A stretch of DNA of 64,000 nucleotides, taken from positions 13,285,901 through 13,349,900 of the forward strand of contig NC_080542.1 in the NCBI RefSeq assembly GCF_028640845.1. Reading direction: 5' to 3'. The position numbers were made by a program, and so were the translations under genes. The notes below the pieces were generated by a model, which did not search any database, had not been told where the DNA came from, and saw only the letters and a list, made by a program, of their open reading frames with translations. This document shows positions 54,971 through 64,000 of the stretch, piece by piece (within the stretch, counting starts at the first letter, position 1; each line of letters opens with the position of its first letter). This DNA is from Ahaetulla prasina. Its lineage: Eukaryota > Chordata > Lepidosauria > Squamata > Colubridae.

Positions 54971-56418
54971 CACAGGTCTGTCGAGCACCCCAACCTTCCC
55001 GCCAAAAATTCAAACTGACCAACCAGAGCGCGGGAACGGCGAAGCGGCCCGTGATTGGTCAATTCAAAAAAGGCGCGAAGTTGAATCAGACTGTCGTGAG
55101 AGTGGGTCACGCAGCAACCCGCCTAGAGAAAAAAATCTTTACGAAAACAAAGATTGAGGGGGTGCCGTGCCGATTGGAGGTGGACACCGGCTCAGCGATC
55201 ACGATCATGTCCTGGGACACTCTCGTGAAAGCCGTACCCGCCATCGCAAAGCACAAGCTGAAACCACAGAAATTAAAGGTACAAGACTACCAAGGGAATG
55301 GCATCCCTGTTCGAGGGGTAACGTCCGTCCACGTCGAGTATGGACAATACAAGAAAACTCTGCCCATCACCATAGTCGATGGGACCCTGCCAAGCTTGTT
55401 GGGACTGGACTGGTTCCGAGCATTGGGCATGGGAGTGACTGGAATCTTCAGAAACGAAGTCAACCTCAAAGACGCACTCATGAAGGAATTTGAGGACGTT
55501 TTCAGAGACTGCCTGGGCAAGTACACGGGGACCCCTATTTCGTTTAACTTAGACCCACAAGTTGCCCCTATTCGTCTAAAGGCTAGGAGGGTCCCGTTCG
55601 CCCTAAAGCCCAGGATTGACCGGGAACTGGACAAGCTAGTAAACCAGGGAATTCTAGTGCCAGTTGACCATGCTAAGTGGGAGACCCCTATAGTCACCCC
55701 AGTCAAACCGGACGGGTCGGTCCGGATTTGCGCTGACTATAAGGCAACGCTTAACAAAGCGTTGCAAAAGAGTGCTTACCCCGTCCCGGTGGTACAGCAC
55801 TTACTGCACTCAATGGGGCAAGGGCAGGTTTTTGCCAAGCTAGACTTGACCCAAGCCTATCAACAGCTGCCTGTAGATAACAGCACAGCCGAAGCGCAGA
55901 CAATTGTGACTCACAGAGGGGCTTTTAAGTGTACCCGGTTACAGTTTGGGGTTAGTGTGGCTCCAGGGTTATTTCAGAACCTAATGGAGCGGCTATTGCA
56001 GGGACTACCAGGGGTGGTACCATACTTTGACGATGTACTGGTATCCGCTGAGAATCTAGAGGAATTAGGGGTAAGGCTGCGAAAAGTTTTGGGCATTTTC
56101 CGGTCTGCCGGTCTCAAAGTTAAACTGAACAAATGCCAGATCGGGGTTGAATCTGTGGAATTCCTGGGCTACCGGATAGACAGGGAAGGGATTCACCCCA
56201 CTGAAAGCAAGGTACGGGCCATCAGGAAGGCCCCGGTTCCAAAGAACAAAACGGAGTTACAGGCATTCTTAGGTCTGGTCAACTTCTACGCGGTATTCTT
56301 AAGAAATAAGGCAACAGTAGCCGAGCCGCTGCATAAATTACTAGCAAAGACGGCTGCATGGTCTTGGGGAAAGGCGGAAGCTAGGGCATTCAAGGGTAAA
56401 GAGTCACCTATCGAGTGA
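54697..56418 (+). pseudogene. Gypsy nucleocapsid, protease and reverse transcriptase
   Basis: The TTG at 54697 is only the edge of the open frame. It contains a CCHC knuckle (CRRCERKGHIAQVC), protease LEVDTGSAITIMSW, and RT motifs PIVTPVKPDGSVRICADY, FAKLDLTQAYQQLPVD, LQFGVSVAPGLFQ and active site YFDDVLV. It stops at 56418 because of a 1-base shift near 56395 at the RT/RNase H junction. Confidence 0.85.
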
Positions 56419-56455
56419 TAGCCTCCTTATCCAATACAATGGCACGCTGCCATTA

Positions 56456-56686
56456 GTGTTAAGCTGCGATGCATCTCCCTATGGGGTGGGGGCTGTGCTC
56501 AGCCACAGGTTGCCAAATGGCACAGAAGCCCCTATTGCATATTACTCCCGAACCATGTCATCAACTGAAAGGAATTATAGCCAGCTTGATAAGGAAGCCT
56601 TGGCTATAGTCTCCGGAGTAAAGAAATTCCATGAATATGTATTTGGTCGTGATTTCGAAATCATCATGGACCATAGACCTTGCTAG
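56456..56686 (+). pseudogene. Gypsy RNase H fragment
   Basis: The open part reads LSCDASPYGVGAVLSH and YSQLDKEALAIVSGVKKFHE, standard RNase H motifs. It is lost at 56686 by further indels around the DHRP motif. Confidence 0.8.
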
Positions 56687-58274
56687 GCCTGTTGGCAGGC
56701 GACGCCCAACGCCCGTGGCACTTTCGCCCAGACTGACCCGATGGACTATCTTCCTGGCAGCGTATTCTTACAAACTACTACACCGGCCAGGGAAGGAATT
56801 AGGGCATGCAGACGCCCTGAGCAGATGCCCGTTACCAGAGACTATCGAAGACCCCACTCCGGGGACACCAGTTCTGCTAATTGACTCTTTGGACTCTGGC
56901 CCAGTCACATCCAAAGAGGTGGCTCGGGTTTCGTACAAGGACATTACAATAAGGACTGTAATTGGTTGGGTGCAAAGAGGTTGGCCCGCTGCGCCGGGCG
57001 AGCGTTTTAAAGAGTTTGTAAAAAAACGTGGGGAACTCTCAGCTCAAGGGGGGTGCCTGCTATGGGGGGATCGAGTGGTGATCCCGGAGAAATTGAGGGA
57101 AAAGGTATTGGGGCTCCTCCACGAAGGCCACCCAGGGATCGTGAGAATGAAGGGTCTAGCGAGAAGCTATGTGTGGTGGCCCTTAATGGACACGGAAATT
57201 GCTGAAAGGGTAGGGAAATGCCAGGCCTGCCAGGAGTCCAGACCGCTACCCCCAACGGCCCCGATTCGGGAATGGGAGAGACCCCAGGGCCCTTGGTCTA
57301 GGATCCATATCGATTTTGCCGGCCCCTTCCACGGCCAAACCTTTCTGGTAGTAGTCGATGCCTACTCCAAATGGCTGGAAATCATTCTCATGAGATCCAT
57401 GACAGCCGATGCCGTGATTTCAGTCCTACGGCACCTATTTGTAACCCACGGGTTGCCTGACACTTTAGTCTCCGATAACGGCCCGCAATTCACGGCAACC
57501 CAGTTTGAGGGGTACTTGGCAGAGGAGGGCATCCGACATGTCCTCTCGGCGCCTTTCCACCCTGCGACGAACGGCCTTGCAGAATGTTTCGTTCGGAGCG
57601 CAAAGGAAGCATTATCCAGAATTAGGCCAGGTGATTGGCAAACAAAAATCGATACATTTCTAGCAGTCCAACACAGAACCCCCTGTGTCACAACTGGCCG
57701 CAGCCCGGCCGAGCTATTAATGGGTCAGAAGCTTAGGTGCCCACTAGACCGTTTAAACCCAAACTACACACCAGACGGTTACAAAGGGGCACACGGTAAA
57801 ACAAGAGGGATGGCAGTAGGCGACTTAGTGTGGGCACACAACTACAGCGAGGGCCCGACCTGGTTAGCAGGAAAAATCCTAGAGATAACAGGACCAAAAT
57901 CATATCTAGTAGAGATAGAGGATGGCCGGGTATGGAAGCGCCACATAGACCAAATAAGGAAACGCTTAACCGGTAAATCAGAATCAGACGAAACAGGCCC
58001 TGACTATTCAATGTTTGAATCCATAGCTGACTCAAACCCGGGGCAAACGCGGGACTTATCTGAGTTCCAGGAGGTCCAGCAACGCCAACCGGTTCCTCCT
58101 GAAAACAGCAGGGACGACTCTGCCAATAATCCAGGGCCGGATGGCCTAGAGGAGGAGCTGAGAGGAACAAACAGTCCCTCCGGTCAGCTCGACTCACTCC
58201 CAGAAAATGAATTGCGCAGGTCCGAAAGAGTCAGGAGACGCCCAGTCTACTTGCGTGATTACGTAGAAAAATAA
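56631..58274 (+). pseudogene. Gypsy integrase, open
   Basis: After the last RNase H residues (HRPGKELGHADALSRCP) come an HHCC zinc domain (HEGHPG then CQACQ) and the catalytic core with D, D and E in HIDFAGPF, VSDNGPQF and NGLAECF. The C-terminal domain ends at TAA 58272-58274. The domain itself has no break; its natural start is lost with the upstream frameshifts. Confidence 0.85.
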
Positions 58275-58325
58275 GATGTTAATTCTATGTAAATGTTGGT
58301 AAAGTGTTCTCTGGGAGGGAAGGAG

Positions 58326-58514
58326 TGTAATGTATCTTTAAGAGTTTGGAGGGAAAACTGAGCGGGAAAAAGCACGTTGCTGATTGGACGAAGCCTCTGG
58401 CTAAACTGTATATAAAGAGAGGGTTTTCCCAGCCCGGGTTGCTGGGTTCACCATATAGTAAAGAGCTGTTGTCACTATCCTGGTCTCCTGCCTCGTTATT
58501 GCCCGAATCTAACA
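58326..58514 (+). repeat. Gypsy 3' LTR
   Basis: It is preceded by a purine tract. It ends TCTAACA, then the gtttg duplication. Confidence 0.92.
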
Positions 58515-58547
58515 GTTTGACTTTAAATACTTTTTTTTATCCTACAG

Positions 58548-58715
58548 CAGGCATGTCAAACTCAATTTTATTGGGGGCCACATCAGGGTTGTGGCTGACC
58601 TTAGGGGGATGGGTGGGGCAGGTGTTGTGGGCATGGCCATGGTGGGAGTGGCCAACACGATGTCACTCTTGTCGGGGAACACATGTGGTGGGCTGGGTGG
58701 GGCTGGGAGGAACCT
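58548..58715. mobile_element. hAT-like terminal fragment
   Basis: The start caggcatgtcaaactcaatt followed by ggggccacatcagggttgtgg resembles a widespread vertebrate hAT terminus. It ends at a TTCC array and no opposite end was seen. Confidence 0.5.
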
Positions 58716-58716
58716 T

Positions 58717-58935
58717 CCTTCCTTCCTTCCTTCCTTCCTTCCTTCCTTCCTTCCTTCCTTCCTTCCTTCCTTCCTTTTCTTTTTCCCTTTTCTTCTTTTT
58801 CCTTCCTTTTTCCTTCTCCTTTCTTTCTTCTTCCTTCCCCTCTTTCGCTCCTTTTCATTCATTGCTTTCTTCTCCTCTCCTCTCCTTTTTCTTTCCTCTT
58901 TTCCCTTCTCCTTTCCTATCCCTTCTTGGATGCTC
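58717..58935. repeat. (TTCC)n array and pyrimidine-rich tract
   Basis: About 15 perfect TTCC units are followed by degenerate CT-rich sequence. The long Pro/Ser/Phe or Lys/Glu frames here are repeat artefacts. Confidence 0.9.
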
Positions 58936-58979
58936 AAATGCAAAAGGAGAAACGTTTCTCGATGCCTCCTCATCTTGTG

Positions 58980-59475
58980 ATCAAATGCCACAAGCATTAC
59001 AGAAGGCTGCTACAGAATACAAAACGCAAGCGGATAAGAGAAGGAGGGAACCCAGGCCTTTCTGGGTAGGAGATCATGTATATTTGTCCACCAAATATAT
59101 GCCGTGCAGGAAATTAGGGCCTAAATATCTAGTACCATTTACGATAAAGTTATCAACCCTGTGACTGTTATGCTGAAACTCCCTCCACTTATAGGGAAAA
59201 TACATCCAGTATTCCATAGCAGTTTACTTAAACCCATAACGGAGGGGGAACCTATGAAACCACCTGGACCGTTAACAGGGGACCAGTATGAAATAGCTGA
59301 GATTCTTGATTCAAAGGTGACAAAGGGAAGACTAAAATATCTTGTCAGGTGGAAGGGGTATCCCTATGAAGACTCGTCCTGGAAGGAGGAACATAATATT
59401 GATGCTACTAAACTGTTAAGGCAGTTCCATAAACAATATCCACATAAACAGGGGCCCACTAAAAATGATTAACAT
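58980..59475 (+). pseudogene. Chromovirus integrase C-terminus with chromodomain
   Basis: The first part encodes KAATEYKTQADKRRREPRPF and VGDHVYLSTK. After a frame change, an open 103-codon stretch (59161-59472) follows with IHPVFHSSLLKP and a chromodomain, YEIAEILDSKVTKGRLKYLV to RWKGYPYEDSSWKEE. This is a different Gypsy lineage from the element at 53945. The sequence downstream (59476-60540) is probably its 3' LTR region, split by a solo LTR. Confidence 0.8.
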
Positions 59476-59669
59476 TCTGTTTATGTATTGCTGGTGAGCT
59501 CCTGGTAGAGGGGCCACCTATCGAGCCCAGGTCCGGCTTGACACATGATGCTACAGGGATCTGGATCATGGGAGCCACCCCTAATTAAAGATCCAAAGGG
59601 ATGACATATTGGGGATCTGTTCAAGGGATGCAGGGATCTGCATTTGGGAAGCATGGGAAGGGAATCAGC

Positions 59670-60196
59670 TGTCGTGTCCCACTCCTCCGCTGACAGCCGG
59701 GTCAGGGAAATCCGAATCAGGCGTGCCTCTGCAGCTTTGCCAAAGTCCTAGCAAAGTCCTCAGGGCAGGCAGGAGACCAGAAAGTGATTTCAGCAAGATA
59801 TGTTTAGACTTTGCCTGACTCAGAGAATGCCAGAAAGCAGTTCCTTTATATAGGCCATGGGGTGTGGCTCCATGACTCAGCACTTATCCAGGCCTGCCCC
59901 TCCCTTCCTTCTGTTGCCTCTGTCTATCAAGTCTTCTGACGCGAGGGTCACTCCAGTCTGCAGCTGTTGGCAATTGACCTCCCTCAGGCTCACATGCTGT
60001 GGAGGAGGGGGAGGGGTCTAGTTGCTCCGTTTGCCTGGGCATGGAGCCAGAGCTGGGGGCTGGAGGTATTTCCTCCTCTTCAGCCTGTCTGGGCATGGAG
60101 CCAGGGCTGGGGCCGGGAGGCATACTAGGACATTCCTCCGTGTTCGGAAGCAGATAAGAAGACCCTGGCTGTGGTGAGATCGGACGAGACACAACA
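59670..60196 (-). mobile_element. Solo LTR (5-bp duplication tcagc)
   Basis: On the minus strand it runs from TGTTGTGTCTCGTCC to GGGACACGACA. The flanks tcagc are at 59665-59669 and 60197-60201. It is the same family as 61103-61733, and no internal region lies between these two. Confidence 0.8.
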
Positions 60197-60542
60197 TCAG
60201 CATACTGGTGGCCGGGATAGAAGGGCTGGGCATAATGAAGAGCTGCTTTAGTTCCGGGATTTGGCAGATGATGTGGCAGTGGGGCTGTCAGACGAGGAGG
60301 GAGAGAGTGGTCAGGCTTCCAATCAATGGAGCAATTCAGCCATGGGGCTGGGCATGAGCAGCACGGGATGTTTAAAAAGGGGCTGAGAGGCAGAAGCTCT
60401 CAGCGCTGACTTTGTACAGAGTGACCTTGACTTTTACTGAGACCCGGTTTGTAGCAGACCCAATAAACGAAGTCACTATTGGAAAGAAAACCAAGTTGGC
60501 TTGTTTCTTCTCATGGCGTCTGACACAACTGTGGCTGAGCTA
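60197..60542 (+). other. LTR-like sequence, probably of the chromovirus
   Basis: It contains an AATAAA signal (cccaataaacgaag) near 60460 and follows the chromodomain remnant. The boundaries were not resolved. Confidence 0.35.
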
Positions 60543-60655
60543 GCCGAGAGGAACTTTTTAAGAGACTGGACAACAACTTGTCTGAAATGGTATAGGGTCT
60601 TGTGCTTGAGCAGGGGATTGGACTAGAGGATCTCCAAGGTCCCTTCCACTTCTAT
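60543..60655 (+). mobile_element. LINE-A (CR1) 3' end
   Basis: It contains ttgtctgaaatggtataggg and ctccaaggtcccttccactt, the LINE-A 3' consensus. Confidence 0.75.
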
Positions 60656-60815
60656 TCTGAATTGAATTGAAATCACACTGTTGCAGACTGATAGTAGAAG
60701 GGCTAAATACATGAGATTTGTAAAGCCCTACAAAGTTCACTGAATAACTCAATATCTGTAGCGAAGCAATCCAGGTTGCATCATTTATATCACATTAAGA
60801 AAAGTTTCCAGATAT

Positions 60816-61888
60816 TTTTTATTTATTTATTTATTTATTATTTATTTTTATTTGTCAAAAATAACAAGATATATAAGTATAAGTATGAAATAACCATACG
60901 CACTGGATACAACCAAAGGGAACATTAGGACCGTAACGGTAGGCACGCTGGTGCTCTTATGCACGCCCCTTACAGACCTCTTAGGAATGGGGTGAGGTCA
61001 ACAGTAGATAGTCTGTTGTTAAAGCTTTGGGGATTTTGGGAAGAGACCACAGAGTCAGGTAGTGCATTCCGGACATTAAAAACTCTGTTGCTGAAGTCAT
61101 ATTGTTGTGACTCGTCCTCCCTCCTCTCCTCAGCCGGGCCCCTCCCATCTCGAACCGGGCCTTTTATCAGACTCCAAGTCTGATAATGAAGATGAACGGC
61201 CTGTCATGCCTCCAGCCCCCGGCCCTGGTCCCATGCCCGGAGAGGATTCCAGAAGTGAAAGGACAAGCCTGATAAACCTCACTCATACAGTGTGTGTTCC
61301 TTTGGCTCAGCGTTCAGAGCAGGAAGCCAGCCAGGTTTTGGAATCACTCGGCCCTACTCCCTTAAATCCCTGCCTTTCCCAGAAGCTGACAGCAGATCCA
61401 GCTGAAGACAATTCAGAGTAGGAGGACCCTCGCTTCCGGAGATCTGAGAGGCAACGCCAGCAGAAGGAGGGGTGGGTCAGGCCTGGAAAAATGCTGAGTC
61501 ATGGAGCCACACCCCACAGCCTATATAAAGGACCTGCTTTTGGCATTCCAACCTTGAGTCAAGCAAAGTCTTATCTAGTTTGCTGATATTGGACTCTATC
61601 GCTGAAGTCACAACTTGGACTCCTGCCTGCCCTGATAAACCTCGAAGGAACTTGGCAAGCTGCAAAGGCTTTGTTGCCAAGTTTGTTACGAACTTCCTTG
61701 ACTCATTCGTCGGAGTGGGAGTGGGACATGACACATATTTTCTACAATCCAGATTGGAGCGGTTCACTTTAAGCTTAAATCTATTGTGTGCTCGTGTATT
61801 GTTGTGGTTGAAGCTGAAGTAGTCTTCGACAGGAAGGACATTGTAGCAGATGTTTTTATAGTTATACTCAGGTCATGCCTAAGGCGGT
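60816..61888 (-). mobile_element. LINE-B fragment carrying a solo LTR
   Basis: The 3' end is tatttttatttgtcaaaaat. C-terminal ORF2 sequence is split by the LTR: aagtcatat before it and tattttctacaatccagatt after it. Confidence 0.8.
61103..61733 (+). mobile_element. Solo LTR nested in LINE-B (5-bp duplication catat)
   Basis: It runs from TGTTGTGACTCGTCC to GGGACATGACA with TATA-like ctatataaag at 61521. The flanking duplications are at 61098-61102 and 61734-61738. Confidence 0.85.
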
Positions 61889-62018
61889 GGAGTTTATATA
61901 AATTTCTGGAAGTTTATATAAAATGTATCCAATCAAGGCAGCTCAAGAAAGGACTCATCTTGGACTTCTAAGCTTTTTTTTCATATTTATTTTTCATATC
62001 TATTTTTAATATCTCTTT

Positions 62019-62156
62019 CATTACGGTCAACAACTGCAGCCTCTCCTATACCCTCCTCATCTTCCTCCTCCCCCGCTTCCTTTGTTTCCTGCTTTTCATT
62101 GGTCAACCAATGAAAATCATGTGTCTCCTTTGACAGACTGCTTTCGGGATCATTTT
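62019..62156 (+). pseudogene. Orphan V2R exon-6 fragment
   Basis: This encodes [27 protein letters not shown], a TGA stop, then QTAFGIIF. It corresponds to V2R-2 34240-34380 (end of loop 1, helix 2, start of helix 3). The stop replaces the CGA of intact genes. It sits inside the V2R-4 upstream block, with no other receptor exon nearby. Confidence 0.85.
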
Positions 62157-62639
62157 CATGCACAGTTCATGAGCTAATGCAAATTTTATGAAAAAAAAAA
62201 CGTAATGCAAGTTTTATGAAAAAAAAGCAATCTTCAGGAGTGACTTGGCTGTCATGATCACTGTTTTCCCCTGGCATCATTTGGAATAGTCATTGCAAAC
62301 TATGGTCCAATTGCACCATGGGAATAAGCTGAAGAAATCATTGCAAAACACCGGGGTGGGGGGAGATTATTTCCTCACTGTTTTGAATCAGGAACAACTC
62401 TGGTGAGGTAATCATCTGCCCTGTTTTAATAATTTTGACTGACTTCTCCTTTTCATTTGGCAACTCCCTGTAAAATACAACAGGACGTGGGCACCACTTT
62501 AAAAACAAAGGATACATTCCCCTTTGGTCTTTGAAACTTTGAATACAGAGGACATTTAGCTCAAAAGCTGGTTTATTCTCAGCTTGTTTAGCTTTCCATC
62601 TAAACCGTGAATGTTCCATTGGAGAATATTCCACCAGTC

Positions 62640-62896
62640 ATGGGCAAAGCGAATACATTTTCTGCAGGAACTTTTGGATACCTTATGGTTGGAATATTAG
62701 TTTTAGGGGTGTTTACTATGAGCATTTGCGAAGTTTCTTTTTCAAAAGGCAGTAGAAGTGATCCCGGTCCATTTTTTCATAAATACCATGAACCAGGAAA
62801 CTCCATACTTGGTGGCATCATTTCTCACAGCTTTGTAGTTTCAGAGACGATCACATTCACCAGACATCCTTTTGAAGACCTCTCAGCTGTATTTAT
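62640..62896 (+). CDS. V2R: V2R-4 exon 1 (signal peptide), gene continues beyond window
   Basis: The ATG at 62640 is aligned with V2R-2 and V2R-3. It encodes MGKANTFSAGTFGYLMVGIL, VSFSKGSRSDPGPFFHKYHE and NSILGGIISHSFVVSETITF. It is 257 bp and open, donor at|gtaagg, phase 2. Exon 2 is not reached by 64000. Confidence 0.82.
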
Positions 62897-63489
<593 letters not shown>

Positions 63490-63562
63490 AGCAACTTAGA
63501 ACTAAGGAGAAATTTCCTGACAGTTAGAACAAGTAATCAGTGGAACAACTTGCCTGCAGAAG
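63490..63562 (+). mobile_element. LINE-A (CR1) short fragment
   Basis: The tracts agcaacttagaactaaggag and tgcctgcagaagtt match 45320-45395. Confidence 0.75.
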
Positions 63563-63563
63563 T

Positions 63564-64000
63564 TTATTTATTTATTATTTATTTATTATTCGAATTTATA
63601 TACCGCCCTATCTCCCAAAGGACTCAGGGCGGTTCACAGGCATATAAAACATCAATATACAAATTAAAATAATCCTTAAAAAACTTATTCTAGCGCCCGA
63701 ATTATTAAAAATAGAAATATAAATATAAAATATAAATATTAAAATCAATTTAAAACCCCTCTAAATTTAAAATCTAAGCCAGTCCTGCACAGATGAATAA
63801 ATGTGTCTTGAGCTCGCGACGGAAGGTTCGAAGGTCAGGAAGTTGACGGAGTCCTGGGGGGAGTTCGTTCCAGAGGTGGGAGCCCCACCGAGAAGGCCCT
63901 TCCTGGGCGTGCCAGACGACACTGCCTAGCTGACGGCACCCTGAGGAGTCCCTCTCTGTGAGAGCGCACGGGTCGGTGAGAGGTATCTGGTCGCAGTAGG
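63564..64000 (-). mobile_element. LINE-D fragment, cut by window end
   Basis: TTTA-rich border, then tataccgccctatctcccaa and minus-strand C-terminal coding. Tracts gtccctctctgtgagagcgc and gttccagaggtgggag match the copies at 21268 and 46160. Confidence 0.75.

Larger units (their letters stand above)
53945..58514 (+). mobile_element. Ty3/Gypsy LTR retrotransposon, young but frameshifted
   Basis: The 189-bp LTRs (53945-54133 and 58326-58514) begin TGTAATG and end TCTAACA. They differ at one noticed position. The 5-bp duplication gtttg lies at 53940-53944 and 58515-58519. The order is LTR, primer-site-like tggcgacgaagg, gag, protease, RT, RNase H, integrase, purine tract gggagggaagga, LTR. 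The internal order and C-terminal integrase tail (LRRSERVRRRPVYLRDYV) suggest a Mag/K02A2.6-like lineage; this was not tested. Frameshifts in gag and around RNase H disable it. Confidence 0.9.
60690..62639 (+). promoter_or_regulatory. V2R-4 upstream region, interrupted
   Basis: Blocks at 60690-60815, 61889-62018 and 62157-62639 match the V2R-3 upstream region. The interruptions are a LINE-B with a solo LTR and a V2R exon-6 fragment. The regulatory role is inferred. Confidence 0.4.

Noticed and set aside
58542..59069. Long Phe/Pro/Ser or Lys/Glu/Gly-rich frames
   Set aside because: They arise from the TTCC array and pyrimidine tract. Frames exist on both strands only because of composition.

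Overview
The window is reptilian, most likely from an advanced (colubroid) snake. Three things suggest this: a tandem array of vomeronasal type-2 receptor (V2R) genes, a Sauria-type SINE, and LINE 3' ends that carry AATAG/ATAG microsatellites, a pairing known from snake genomes. No bacterial features are present. All family names were judged by eye from motifs, without database searches.

Host genes. Four V2R loci lie head to tail on the + strand. V2R-1 (7038-13473) has intact exons 3-6; exons 1-2 are not in the window. V2R-2 (22169-34921) has all six exons but carries a frameshift in exon 1, a nonsense codon in exon 2, a frameshift in exon 3 and a slightly early stop in exon 6. V2R-3 (42175-53465) has all six exons and is open except for a 1-base deletion in an A-run of exon 6. 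V2R-4 enters at 62640 with exon 1 only. An orphan piece of a V2R exon 6 (62019-62156) sits in the upstream region of V2R-4. V2R-2 and V2R-3 are recent duplicates: introns and flanks align, and paralogous empty sites date many later insertions. V2R-1 shares more than 600 bp of 3' flank with V2R-2. A block upstream of exon 1 is conserved in V2R-2, -3 and -4 and is a candidate promoter region.

Mobile DNA fills introns and spacers. LINE-A is typical CR1. LINE-B is CR1-like with a CACAAYAGTATATA-type 3' end; one near-complete copy at 782-4436 is nested in a LINE-C. LINE-C is L2-like, and its 3' ends carry (AATAG)n. LINE-D shares its 3' tail with a tRNA-derived SINE. L1 is present as an ORF1-only element with target-site duplications at 16178-19380, and as fragments. 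hAT elements with 8-bp duplications lie at 15025, 19749, 36307/38377, 47710 and 50811, and a Tc1-like element at 28073. A Penelope-like cluster (31796-33818) contains inverted copies, hammerhead-like motifs and a short telomeric-repeat junction. A young Ty3/Gypsy element (53945-58514) has near-identical LTRs but a frameshifted gag-pol. Next to it lie a chromovirus remnant (58980-59475) and two solo LTRs (59670-60196 and 61103-61733).

Layout: 1-7037 nested LINEs; 7038-13473 V2R-1; 13474-20250 spacer with hAT and the ORF1-only L1; 20250-34921 V2R-2 and its upstream region; 34922-41450 spacer with a 2.07-kb near-perfect tandem duplication and a fold-back repeat; 41450-53465 V2R-3; 53466-60690 LTR elements; 60690-64000 upstream region, exon 1 and intron 1 of V2R-4. 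V2R proteins are chemosensory class C GPCRs of the vomeronasal organ. The array looks like ordinary birth-and-death evolution of this family, overlaid by heavy retroelement traffic.
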